Source: Dama dama
Taxonomy: Eukaryota; Chordata; Mammalia; Artiodactyla; Cervidae
Direction of reading: 5' to 3'
DNA: 64,000 nucleotides
Assembly (NCBI RefSeq): GCF_033118175.1
Contig: NC_083685.1
Span: 128,770,501-128,834,500 of the forward strand
Part shown: one piece after another, positions 22,169 through 32,895 of the stretch
Layout of the letters: each line of letters starts with the position of its first letter
How positions within the stretch are numbered: the stretch's first letter is position 1
The notes under the pieces: generated by a model
What the model saw: the letters and a program-made list of their open reading frames with translations, nothing else
Database searches by the model: none
What the model was told of the DNA's origin: nothing
Position numbers and translations under genes: made by a program

Positions 22169-22192
22169 GATTACCTTCTAGTGGGTAGTTAG

Positions 22193-22525
22193 TAGTAGTT
22201 AGTAGTTCAGTCACTCAGTCGTGTCCGACTCTTTGTGACCCCATGGACTGCAGCACGCCAGGCCTCCCTGTCCATCACAAACTCCCGGAGCTTACTCAAA
22301 CTCATGTCCATCACATCGGTGATGCCATCCAACCATCTCATCCTCTGTCGTCCCCTTCTCCTCCTGCCTTCAATCATTCCAGCATCAGGGTCTTTTCCAG
22401 TGAGTCAGTTCTTTGCATCAGGTGGCCAAAGTATTGGAGTTATAGCTTCAGCATCAGTCCTTTCAATGAATATTCAGAACTGATTTCCTTTAGGATGGAC
22501 TGGTTGGATCTCCTTGCAGTCCAAG
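22193..22525 (-). mobile_element. BovB 3' end with target duplication and AGT-rich tail
   Basis: About 320 bp of the antisense BovB 3' end, ending 'tctccttgcagtccaa'. TCTAGTGGGTAGTT (22177-22190) and TCTAGTGAGTAATT (22526-22539) are 14-bp duplications with two mismatches. The tail side (22191-22205) is a short AGTAGT-type repeat, consistent with RTE tails lacking poly(A). Confidence 0.93.
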
Positions 22526-22541
22526 TCTAGTGAGTAATTTT

Positions 22542-22925
22542 TCAGTATTCATCAATGGCCTTATAGATGTTCACCTGTTTCTGTAATCCACATTCTAGAT
22601 TATATCTTTCTGGAACATAACAATAGCAATGCATGCAGGCATGTTCAGAAAAGCTACACGCCATGCTAAGCAAAAAGTATACCTGCTAAACTAAAATAAT
22701 ATTCATAGTAAAATCTATGTTACAGAAAAAAAATTTTATGATATGGTGAAATGCTCAGAATATATAATTAATTTGAAAGAGATTTTGAAACAGATGATAT
22801 AATTTGACCTGTTTTTAAGGAACAGAGAGTCTGTGCAATTCACCATGAGACTCACGTGTGTTTCCAACCACTCTTAGCATTGATACTTGAAAATATTATT
22901 TTTAAGCAATTTTCCCCCAAATTAT
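22542..22925. other. AT-rich unique sequence, no gene seen
   Basis: About 380 bp, single copy, with no supported feature. Confidence 0.55.
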
Positions 22926-23130
22926 AGGCCCAGTGATAAAGAATCTGCTTACCAGTTCAGGAGATGCAGGAGATGTGTGTTTTTTCTCTGGGTCAGGAAG
23001 ATCCCCTATATAAGGAAATGGCAACCCACTCCAGTATTCTTCCCTGGAGAAGCCCATGGACAGAGGAGCCTGGTAGGGTGGAGTCCATGAATTGCAAAGA
23101 GGTGGACCTGACTTAGAGACTAAGCTTGCA
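22926..23130 (+). repeat. Bov-tA-type SINE
   Basis: 'ggcccagtgataaagaatct' start, 'gtcaggaagatcccctatat' and 'ggaaatggcaacccactcca', ending near 'actaagcttgcatg'. The B-box is damaged by T insertions ('gtgtgttttttctctggg'). A 23-bp A run at 23148-23170 follows about 18 bp downstream. Confidence 0.9.
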
Positions 23131-23184
23131 TGCAAATACTCTTTAATAAAAAAAAAAAAAAAAAAAAAAATGCAGTTTCTATTG

Positions 23185-23318
23185 GGGGAATTCTCTGGTG
23201 GTCCAGTGGTTTAGACTCCGTGCTTCCAATGCAGGGGGCACAAGTTCAATCCCTGGTTAGGGAACTAAGATCCCACATGCCGCATGTCAAAATTTTTAAA
23301 TAAATAAAAATTAGACTT
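23185..23318 (+). repeat. CHR-type tRNA SINE
   Basis: 'gggggaattctctggtggtc' head, 'caagttcaatccctggttag' B-box, 'aactaagatcccacatgccg', then a TAAA-type tail. Close to the family sequence. Confidence 0.92.
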
Positions 23319-25724
23319 TAAAAAATGCTCTTTAGGGAGTGGTGGTAGTATTTGGTGACTCCCTTTGTAGAAATGAGAATCAAGTTGGGGCAGCAGAAAA
23401 TCATAAGGAGACATTCGGGTGACTTATCTTAGACTTGGGTGTTTGCACTCATGTCGTCACAGACAGCTGATAAAGTCCCAAAGCATGGTGACGACCAGAA
23501 TTCTGATCTCTGGTTTAGACTCTGTGGCTTTGGCCCCTGGAAACTTCTCTGATTGACTTTTTTTTTCTAACGCATTCCTGCAGTCCCAAGAGGTCAGTGG
23601 TCTAAGTCACCCTTGTGGGGACCTCCCTTTCAAACTCGACACGCACCCCAGTGTAGCTCAAAGGACTCACGGGACCACCTGCTCCACACGCTGGCTTCTC
23701 CCCTGACAATAAGCCATTCCTGCATTCTGGAGTCCAGAGAATACGGTAAGTCCTTCCTGTGAAGTTACCCAACCTCAGAAAATGCGTTTCTGCACCTGGG
23801 TTCTGCCGCCCCCTCTCCTACGAGGGCGCCCACCCCCAGGTCATGACTGTACCCTCCCCACGTGTTACACTTTTCTGTTCTCTGAATTTCAGCTGTAAAG
23901 TGAATAATTACACAACACCGTCATATTACCTCAAGCGCTCAAAATATATGGCTGGAAAACAGAGGATAGAGTCAGAAAAAAACAGCTTATTTTTTCCTTT
24001 TTACACGCGTTCATATTTGACTTTTAAAGTTCTCTTCTTTTAGCCAGAAAGTACAGCTCGTAGTGTGACAATAAAAACCCAGGAACACCCCAATCAGGTA
24101 CACATTATGCTCATAGAGGTCTGTCCCGAGGGATTTTAGGGCAATGAAAAACCCATATATATCCACAGCAGCCCGTAATGTGGCTTAAGCAACAAGACTA
24201 CTGCTGACTGGGAACTTTTCCTGTATTTACGTGTCCTTGTAAGATGCAGAAAGAAAAATAAATAGACAGATTAAAAATGTACCTTCCATTCCACCACATT
24301 TGGCCATTCCTAACTCAGCCCTCAGGCTTTTCCTGCAGTGGGAGGGTCCGGTAAATATAATAAATAAATACACGGAGGGAAGTACCGTCTCATGTCCCTG
24401 CTGCTACTCAGCTCATTCCCCGCAGCAAAGGACTGGGTTTCACTTTTATCATTATTGTAGCTGGCAGTCGTTTAGGTAATTATCCAGTGCTTATTAAGAA
24501 GCTTAATTAAATTATTTATGACATTGACCTCCCGAAAGAGTTAATTCCTTAAAATTCCCTTATGTAAGGATGGAGTACTATTTTGTCTTGTCAAGGAAAC
24601 AGGGGAGAGGTGAGCTGAGCAGATTTCTAACTAGGTTATAAATGGACTGAAGAATCCCATGCTCCTGGTTCTGCTTTTGCTTCCAACTGGGTTTGGAACA
24701 CAAAGAAATTCAGATGAATCATAGTGTCGTCAACAATGATTTCTCCTGCCTTCCCATGAAGATGTCAGCAGGCATTTGTCCTTCCAGATTGACCTGGCTA
24801 TGTCAGCATCAAAGGGAGACGTGATGGAGGATTATTCTCTTTCCATGAGAATGAAGTTCCGTTTTTCTAAGGTTTAAAAAGAAAACACATCTTATTAGAA
24901 ACCTGGGCCTTCCCAAAAACGTTATGATGGCAAATGGCATGGCAAGACTATTTTGAAGTGCTGTCTTGTTTTTTAGTGGTCATAGTGACAGACAGAAATT
25001 ACTGTCTTCTCTCGTATTCTGCTCCACAGGAATCAGCTGAATAGGGTGTAGAGTTATTTGGCCTATGTTCTCTGCATTAATAAGCCTAAGACTGGAATTA
25101 ACTACATGGTCCTGTCTTGTCCATCTCAGTCTTTTGACTGAGGTTGTTTGAAAACTTATATTCTAGATGAAAGGTTATTCTTCTTATCCTGTCCTGCTAA
25201 GATTGAATTTTTACCCCTCACCTTACAACAAGCAGAATAATTTCAGATAGATGCTGTGCTGCATTCTATTCAGTGGCTGATTTATTTTTCCTTGACGTAC
25301 TCTGGTGACACAAATTTGCAGGTAAATTCTGAGAACATCCAAAGCTATAGTAACTTAACACATCTACAGATGATATTGGGGGAAAAAATATGCCTCTCAT
25401 TTAAAACATTAGCTTTTGTAATAATGAGAGCTAATCAAATAGAGCTGTTTATCTACTTCAAGGCAATATTGAAATGCTACTTATTTCTTATCTTGTCTTC
25501 ATCTTCTTGGTAGCATGCCAATAACTGTTCATGATCAACAAGACTCCACCATACGGCCTGTAGGCAGTTTGCTTTTAGAAATCAAAATTTTCATAACTGA
25601 TAAAGAGAAAGCAGCCTGATCAGTGATTCTAAATATGTCCCATAGCTGTTTCTGTTCGTTTGCTGACACACAGCATTTTATAAGCAGCAATTCTGGGCAG
25701 AATAAAGAGGTAAATGCATCAAAT
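23319..25724. other. Longest stretch without recognised repeats; candidate conserved regulatory DNA
   Basis: 2.4 kb with no recognised transposon in a window that otherwise averages more than one insertion per kb. 24440-24560 is densest in homeodomain-type motifs: GGTAATTATCC (24475-24485), CTTAATTAA (24502-24510) and TTATTTATGAC (24512-24522). No frame longer than 94 codons and no protein resemblance. Enhancer function is inference only. Confidence 0.45.
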
Positions 25725-25733
25725 ATACAAAGG

Positions 25734-25943
25734 CATGGGGTTTCCCAGGTGGCTCAGTGGTAAAGATTCTGCCTGCCAATCCAGGAGACACAGATTCAAT
25801 CCCTGGGTCAGGAAGATCCCCTGGAGGAGGAAATGGCAACCCACTCCAATTCTTGCCTGGAGATTTTCATGGACAGAAGAGCCTGGCAGGCTACTGTCCA
25901 TGGGGTCGCAAAGAGTCGGATGCGACTGAGCACTCACACACAC
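25734..25943 (+). repeat. Bov-tA-type SINE with exact target duplication
   Basis: 'ggggtttcccaggtggctca' to 'gcgactgagcactcac', followed by a short CA run. ATACAAAGG at 25725-25733 and 25944-25952 is an exact 9-bp target duplication. Confidence 0.95.
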
Positions 25944-25952
25944 ATACAAAGG

Positions 25953-27006
25953 TATATTTAAAGTCAGTATGCATCACATGTCTGCAGAACTAATTATTTC
26001 ACCTTTTCTTTCCTCATCCCTCCCTGATCTTCCTGAGAGATTCAGCTTAGGGCCACAATGGTAAATTAGGAAACATCAGGAGAGCTAATGAGATATTTAC
26101 AAGAAGACTCAGTTTTTCAAGAAGCTGATTTTTCAGACTTGAAGAGTCGGAGATAAACCCCCTTGCCGTGTATAAGTTTATAAGACAGATTTCGCAGCGC
26201 GTCCCCAACACATCACGAAGGATGCCTGCTATAAACGATGACATGTGAAAATGGACATCAGCCCGAGTGCTCCGAGCAGCAGCTGCCTCTTCCCCGGTCT
26301 CCCTGGCTCCAGCCTCTTCCTGTTCCAGCCTGGCCCACATTCTCCTGCCAGAATAAACTTCCTGGGGTAGCAGAGAACCCAGTTTGAGCCTAAACCCTGT
26401 CTGGGCTGGCCGTTCAAACTGATGGACAGTTACGACAAGATGTTTATCTGGACGAGGGCTCAGGAAGCCTTTGGGAGAAAGTCATCTTGAGGGGAAAAAA
26501 GAGAATTGAAAAGGAAATCTCCCTCGGGTACTAAATCCTGAGTTGTCAGAGGGGAGGGATGGTTCTGAGTTCACCTGGGAACCTATGAATATTCTCCTGG
26601 CTTTTGAGTTTTCATCCAGAGCAAAGCTGCCGAACTAAAGCGAGGAGAAACTTTATACGGAAGTTCCTGTCTGTCTTCAGAGCCAAACAAGCATCGGTTG
26701 ATATGCTGCAAACTGTGGGGAGCCCCGGGGGTAAAGGTTACTTGCCCCCAGTCCTCTGCAGCCCAGAGGATTCAGAGGGTGGTGTCTGCCGGTAGAACTC
26801 AGAGTGTGCCACAGTGTGCACTTAAAAAAAGTGCCGTCAGAGATTGGGAGACACCTTGCTCTGTGATGGCAGTCAGTGAGACACACGGGCAGGACCCGGG
26901 TCCCGGCTGTAGGGCTGGTTCTACACAAGGGAGGCACCCCATTTATTTGTGGCCACGTGTGACCTGCTCCCCAAGACTGTGAGAAATACTTCACGCAGCT
27001 TTAGAA
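25953..27006. other. Unique sequence, no gene seen
   Basis: About 1.05 kb without recognised repeats, fairly GC-rich at 26230-26400 and 26700-26970. Frames up to 105 codons occur on opposite strands over the same DNA, as expected by chance in GC-rich sequence; none shows a recognisable motif. Confidence 0.5.
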
Positions 27007-27016
27007 GGAGCTGAAG

Positions 27017-27189
27017 CTTTTTTTTTTTTTTTTTTTAAGATTTATTTATTTATTTTGGGGGCTGCGCTGGGTCTTCCTTGCGGTGCTTCGTTGCCCCGTG
27101 GCAGGTGGGATCTTCCTGGACCAGGGATCGAACCCGTGTCCCCTGCATTGCAACACGGACTCTTAACCACTGGACCACCAAGGAAGCCC
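27017..27189 (-). repeat. CHR-type tRNA SINE with exact target duplication
   Basis: A poly-T tail (about 18 T) leads into 'aagatttatttatttatttt', 'gggatcttcctggaccaggg' and 'ccactggaccaccaaggaag'. GGAGCTGAAG occurs at 27007-27016 and 27190-27199, so both ends are fixed. Confidence 0.95.
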
Positions 27190-27199
27190 GGAGCTGAAG

Positions 27200-28387
27200 G
27201 ATTGAGTGAGTGTGTGGAGGGGAAGAGATAGGGGAACTGGCCCTATAAAAATTGCAAAATATTTAAATCCTGTGGAAAATTCAGAAAATGCTAACATCTA
27301 AGCATCCCTGACCCAGATAAAAGATATGTTAATACTTTGCCGTCTTTGCTTGAGATTCCCATTCTACACTTTTTCTATTTTAAAAATAAAATGTTATAAG
27401 TCATTATATAACATTATACATCTATACTCCTCTTTATCTCCCTGTAGGGAATTATCATCAGGAAGTTGACAAATGTGAATCCATTCATCCTTTTGTTTTT
27501 GTTTTTGAATTTTAGTAATAGTATGTTATACACAGATTTCAAAATTTCCAAACCATTTACATTTTAAAAAAATTGTCAATCTAGTTCCTTTGTTTATAAC
27601 ATTGCACTGTATGCCATCACTTGAGTGAACTCTAATTAACTGATGCACTTGAGACCCTGAGGTGTATGCTATTGTTGTTTAGAGCAAGTTTTCCACACGC
27701 AAGTTCATGGTACAGGTCCCGTGTTCAGAATATTCCAGAAAGTTCTATGGTTCTATGTGGAATAAACCATTCCTTATGGCTTCATCCTGAACCATGTGGA
27801 CATGGACATTCCTAAACCATATCCAGGCTGTCAGTTGGGTTGAGCCACTTTCAGACATGATTCCTCCTTCCTCTCTTCCCCGAGGTAGAGCAGTCCCTGC
27901 CCGTGTCACTCAAATGGACATTTCACAAACTTTTCTGCTACTGTTTTTTCTAAAACCCTTTCTCCTATCTGGGGTACCTGTCTCAGGCCAACACCACCAT
28001 CCATTCAGAGAATCACAAGTTGGTTTTGAAGCCCAGATTTTCACTTAGGTTTCAACCCACAGTTGATTTACTCTTCTGTCTCTGGATTTTCATGTTTCAT
28101 CTCAATGATAGGGCTGTTATACCTGGCCTTCCTCTTCTGTTATGACACCTGTGTGCTTTCCCAGACTTGATCTCTGGATCATCTTTGGGTCCTTTTACAG
28201 TGTAAAAATAATTACATTAATAAATGAAAACAAACAAACAAAAAAAAGCATTTGGAAATGCTTAAATTGACTGGAGGTGATCACACTGAATCTGAAGTTG
28301 GTCTCTGTGTCCCTCAAGCCAAAGCCAATGACTTCACTATTCATGACATCAACTGTCCTCCCTAGGATTGTAATCAGATGCCAAGTA
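27200..28387. other. Unique sequence, no gene seen
   Basis: About 1.2 kb, AT-rich on the left. Older eroded repeats are possible, but none is diagnostic. The 84-codon frame at 27794-28048 has no recognisable features. Confidence 0.5.
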
Positions 28388-28506
28388 TGTGTGTATGTGT
28401 TCAGTCATGTCTGACTCTTTGAAACTCCCTGGACTGTATGTAGTCTGCCCGGCTCCACTGTCCATGGGATTCTCCAGGCGACAATATTGGAGTGGGTTCC
28501 CATTTC
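28388..28506 (-). repeat. Bov-tA-type SINE fragment (body only)
   Basis: 'gtgttcagtcatgtctgact' through 'ggagtgggttcccatttcc', then stops. The head half is missing. A short TG-rich stretch (28590-28616) lies 80 bp downstream. Confidence 0.88.
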
Positions 28507-30198
28507 CAGTCACCAGCACCCCAGGACAGTGCTGGCAGTCAGGGGCAAGATGCGTAAGAAAATGCATTTTCTGTTAGTTATCTCAGAGCTTGTGTGTGTG
28601 TTTGTGTGCGTGTATACTCCTTGGTCACATACTTCACTGCGATTAAGAGCGATTCAGACGGTAGTATAGAGGCAGTTCTAGATGGAGCTGGCTTAAGTCA
28701 GAGAAAACCCTTTTTGCCTGGAGGGAAATCCTGGATTGACAGGTAGAGACTCAGGCTCGCATCCTTGTCCCCGGTCCAGATCTCAGGCATCTCTGCTGAG
28801 AGCCGAAGCCTGCTGCTCCATTAGAAAGAAAATCACTTGGCTCCCCTAGCCTTTTGCGTCCAATTTATGTCCAATTTGCAGACTTTCAACATTGCAATCT
28901 CACAGTTCATAAAATCAAGCTCAGCCTGGGCTAAGTCTCCAGGTAATGGATTTAGGATCACGGGAGGTGTTAGCTGCAGTTCGTGATGGGTAACTTTCTT
29001 GTTAACTAAAGTCTCTTTAGCTAAATGAGTTCCAGGTTTAAGTCTCCCTTCTTTCTTTTTTTTGGCAGAGGTCTGGGGGATGGGGGTGGGGTGGGCACAG
29101 AACTTTATTAGGCTGCGCGTGGAGAGCTTTTCATTGCAAAGGCAACAGAAAAAAAAAAATTGGGATAAGCCAGTCTTTGTATAAACGGAAGGTGGTGAAA
29201 GGAGAGCTGTGTATGGGGGCTGGAGGATCAACCCTCCGGCTCCACTCCGCTAGGCAGGGGCTCCGGGAGGCGGCCCGGTGCTCACGGCGGAGCCAGGCCA
29301 TTTCCGCAGGTAACTGGGCGCTGCGGGGAGACAGAAACCGCAGGTGGAGGGGGCCGGAGGCAGGCGGTGTGGGCACTGGGCGTCTCCCCCCACTCCCGTG
29401 CCCTCGTCCTCCACAACCAACTCACTTTCACCCACCACCCTTGGGGGACTTCTAATCAGTACCCCATTGTTGAAGGCGGGTCAGTTGAATATTCTAGGTG
29501 TGTGTCTGAGCGTGTGTGTGTGTGTGTGTATGAGCGCACACCACACCGAAACACGGGTGTGTGCTCACAGGACCCGCCGAGGATCCGTTCCAGGATCCTG
29601 GAGGGAAGTGGGCCTTCTAAGAGTCGTGGTTCCTTGACTGTCAGTCTCAGGAGTCGGGTTAATTGGACGTCTGCGTTTTTAAAACAAGTCATTTATTGAG
29701 TCACTCCACTTAAAAAGCTAATGAAATGCTCTTTAATTTGGGCTGTTATTCTTTAAACCAAGACGAGCCACTTCTATATTTAATTTCTTTGAAAAATCAT
29801 TTCCCCTATAAAAGTCGCATGGCTGCCTCTGTGTCGTCGCTCACCCGTGTGTTCACGTCTCTTAAACTCTTCAAGGAGCTTTCTAGCTCCCCGCGCCCGA
29901 TTGCTTTTCCCCTTGGTCTTCCTGTTCATTCTGAAGCTTTCCTTGTCTCTTCTGGTCTCTAAGAGAGCGTGGCCAGACAGCCTGCTTTCAGAGAAGCAAG
30001 TACTGCTCCCAGTCTCGGGACTTCCAGTCCCAGAGTTGAGTGTTTCCCTCAGTGTCTTTTCCTTGCATATGATGAAAATGCTCTGTTGTTACACGCATGT
30101 GTTTACAGATCAGTTTCTCCTGTCTTAGGGAGAGTGTTGGCCCCTGGGCCAGTATGGACATTGCATACATTGTTTATTTCAAGACTGATAAATCAGAG
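28507..30198. other. Unique sequence around a CpG-dense core
   Basis: 1.7 kb without recognised transposons except a TG run (about 29509-29530). It holds the CpG-dense block described separately. CpG also stays elevated at 29560-29600 and 29820-29910. No coding gene is recognised. Confidence 0.5.
29230..29410. promoter_or_regulatory. CpG-dense block with a splice-donor-like site
   Basis: About 16 CpG in about 180 bp of GC-rich sequence not explained by any repeat. CAG/GTAACT at 29307-29312 fits a mammalian 5' splice site. Together these could mark the first exon of an unannotated transcript on the plus strand, but I see no TATA box, polyadenylation site or matching acceptor that would prove it. 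Confidence 0.4.
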
Positions 30199-30201
30199 GC
30201 T

Positions 30202-30366
30202 GTTATGGTATTAGGGTTTTATGTATATAGGAAGACAATTCTACATATATAAAATGTAGATGTGGCTTGTCTTGGTTTAAAGAATAATAGCCCGAATTAA
30301 AGAGCATTTAATTAGCTTCTTAATAAGAATATTCTTCCTGTACATATAAAACCCTAATACCATAAT
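30202..30366. repeat. Imperfect inverted repeat (33-bp arms, 99-bp loop)
   Basis: Arm 1 (30202-30234) and the reverse complement of arm 2 (30334-30366) match at 29 of 33 positions, including 20 identical in a row centred on 'ttatggtattagggtttt'. The enclosed 99 bp is AT-rich. This could be a small transposon relic or an inverted duplication. Confidence 0.8.
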
Positions 30367-30374
30367 AGGCTGTC

Positions 30375-30466
30375 TCTCATACATATATATATGCATATAT
30401 ATATATACACACACACACACATATACTGTCTCATATATATACACATATATATGTATATATGTATAT
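30375..30466. repeat. TA/CA compound microsatellite
   Basis: Alternating TATA and CACA tracts with short interruptions lie immediately before a SINE fragment. A smaller TA/CA tract (about 30600-30630) lies on the other side of it. Confidence 0.9.
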
Positions 30467-30600
30467 AGGAGAAGGAAATGGCAAACCCACTCCAATATTC
30501 TTGCCTGGAAAACCATATAGATTGAGGAGCCTTGTGAGCTATAGTTCCTGGAGTTGCAAAGAGCCACACATGACTTAGTGACTGAACAATAACAACAATC
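30467..30600 (+). repeat. Bov-tA-type SINE fragment (body and tail)
   Basis: Starts 'aggagaaggaaatggcaaac' and ends in the AAC-rich tail 'ctgaacaataacaacaat'. The head is missing and replaced by the microsatellite. Confidence 0.9.
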
Positions 30601-30630
30601 TATATATATACACACACACGTATACATATA

Positions 30631-32049
30631 AAATATATTCCTAATATTTACAGCAATCCATTAACCTGATAAGAAATGTATCCCTACAGATGTGCAAGTG
30701 GACAAAATGGAAGCACAGTAAGGTACCTATATAACAGTAACTGTAACTATATATACATGTATAATACCATAATATAAATCTCCTATCTTTGAACAGATGC
30801 TCAGTACATAGTGGGGATTTTTTTTCTTAATTGCGAGAGGTTTGCATGATACTCTCCCTGTCCTGTGTCTCTCAACAACGTTTAATGAGAAAAAAAAAGT
30901 CTTGTTTTAAAAACTCTGCATAAACTCATTTCACCTTCTTGCTCTTGTAGAAACACTCACTATACAGGTTTGAGAAAGGTCTTCAAGGAAATACACTAGA
31001 ATACTGTGGAAATGAGTGACAGAGACTTTGGGATCTCAGTCTAGTTTATCAACACACACGTACATGATCTTTGGGGAAACCATTTAATCAGACAGCCGTA
31101 GGACGACCTTGAGGGTTTGCTGGAATCACCTCTGGCCGGTGCCGTTCTTTCTCTCCTCCGACTGGCCCCTGAGGACAGAGCTGCTCCTTCCTGAGCTGAG
31201 CGGGCTCAGCTTCCTCCTCTTCCCGGCTCCTCGGAGGCAGAGAGATGACTACCCAAGGCCTGGTCCATTGGCCCCGGGCCCCGGGTCTTATGAATCACCA
31301 AGTCTCACTCAAAGGAGCTACCACCGTGCAGGGGCTTGATTTCCGTGCCCCAGTCTATGAATCGAAGGGAAAAGAAGCTGAAACACGAGTGGGAAAATTT
31401 AAGTCACCTTAGTCCTGTGCCTCTGGAGACAAACTGCTCGCTCAGAACCTGGCCTCCGGGCTTCTGCGTCTTTTGGTTTGTGCGAGGCGTCTGGAGGGAA
31501 GCCCTGAGGGAAGCGGGGTGTCCTGGGTGAGAAAGGTGGTTAACCTGAAGCCCACACGCTCCCGAGCAGACCAGAGCTCGTCCTTACGAGCCAAACATCA
31601 GAACGCGTCTACCCAGTGAGGTTGGGACAGTTATGCAGGGGTAGCGGTATCCTATTTTTAAAAAACAGATGGGGGATTCCTAGGCGTTCAGGGTTTGGCA
31701 AACAAATTTAGCAAAATATGTTCGATTTGGAAATGGAGAGGACAGCCTGTCCCCAGGACATTTGTCTTTTATTTCTGTTAACATAGAATGAGCTTAAAAA
31801 TGACTGCTTTTAATGCATCAAAACTCTATTGGTTCAAAAAGGACATCAGCAAGACAAATATTAGGAAAGTAAAAGCAGGTTTATCACTAGCTGGAATTAA
31901 TACAGCTGTCTATAAAAGAAAGCAAGAGAACCCACAAAAATAATTAGAAGTAACAGCTGTGTGTTGTTGGCAGCTAGCTATAAGGTTAATACAGAGAGAT
32001 TAGTTGCTTTCCTAAAAATCAAAACTAGCCTCAAATTAAATTTGAGATT
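30631..32049. other. Unique sequence, no gene seen
   Basis: 1.4 kb. 31110-31560 is GC-richer, with short frames. 31780-31990 is balanced, repeat-free sequence with E-boxes CAGCTG at 31903-31908 and 31954-31959. Nothing further can be supported. Confidence 0.5.
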
Positions 32050-32185
32050 AGTCACTTACTAAGTGACTATGTTCAACCTTTCTGCGTCTTTTTATTTATC
32101 TCTAAAATGAAGCCAAGTAACAGTTCCCGTTTCAAGTAATTGTTTTAAGAATAACTGAAATAGCGTCTCTAAAACATTCGGCATC
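32050..32185 (+). repeat. MIR SINE (old, partial)
   Basis: Core 'cacttactaagtgactatgt' and 'tttatttatctctaaaatga' followed by 'aacattcggc' fit MIR from core to 3' region, with substantial divergence. Confidence 0.65.
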
Positions 32186-32663
32186 CAGTCTCCTACAGAC
32201 TTGACTAATCAATATAACCTGTTAGTTTTAATAGGTGAAACGTGAAATGAAGGTGATTTCATCCAAAATTGCCATTAAAATGTCAAAAAGTTCTTAGAAA
32301 AATTTCAGGGAGAAAAATGTAGGATCGATAAGCAAACTACTAGACTTTGCTATGGGATATCAGATGGAGTTTGACTAATGAAATATGCTACCTTTATAAA
32401 TTAAGAGGCTTAATATTATAGTGATATCAGCTTAGATACAATCCATTGATTGACTAGGGTTTCCTGTGTGTCTGCTACTCTATAATGCTTAGTGGGTGTC
32501 TGTATCTCAATTACATTTATATCAACTCAGTGAAGAAAGAATTATATTGCTTAGTTTATAAAAGAATTTGCATCTTAAGGAAAAAGCACAAGTCTGTACA
32601 GCTGATAATGGAGGAATATGAAATTGAATAAAAGTGTACAATTTATTTCTAATTTCAAAAATT
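32186..32663. other. AT-rich unique sequence, no gene seen
   Basis: About 480 bp of AT-rich DNA with many in-frame stops and no recognised element. Confidence 0.55.
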
Positions 32664-32673
32664 AACAGGACCT

Positions 32674-32885
32674 TGTCAATGTGTTAGTCACTCAATCGTG
32701 TCTGACTCTTTACAGCCCAACAGACTATAGCCCACCAGGCTCCTCTGTTTATGGGATTCTCCAGGCAAGAACACTGGAGTGGAGTGCCATTCCTTTTTCC
32801 AGGGGATCTTCACGACCCAGGGATCGAACCCAGGTCTCCTACATTGCAGGCAGATTCTTAACCACTGAGCCACCAGGGAAGTCCC
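32674..32885 (-). repeat. Bov-tA-type SINE with target duplication
   Basis: 'gtgttagtcactcaatcgtg' to 'gagccaccagggaagtccc', with the complete head complement. AACAGGACCT (32664-32673) and AACAGGACTT (32886-32895) flank it, 9 of 10 matching. Confidence 0.95.
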
Positions 32886-32895
32886 AACAGGACTT

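Noticed and set aside
28833..29231. 132-codon minus-strand frame as a gene
   Set aside because: Low-complexity K/F runs from A/T tracts, no recognisable domain, overlaps other open frames.
31905..31920. TATA-like 'tctataaaagaaag' after an E-box as a promoter
   Set aside because: Single match in AT-rich DNA with no CpG, start-site or exon evidence.
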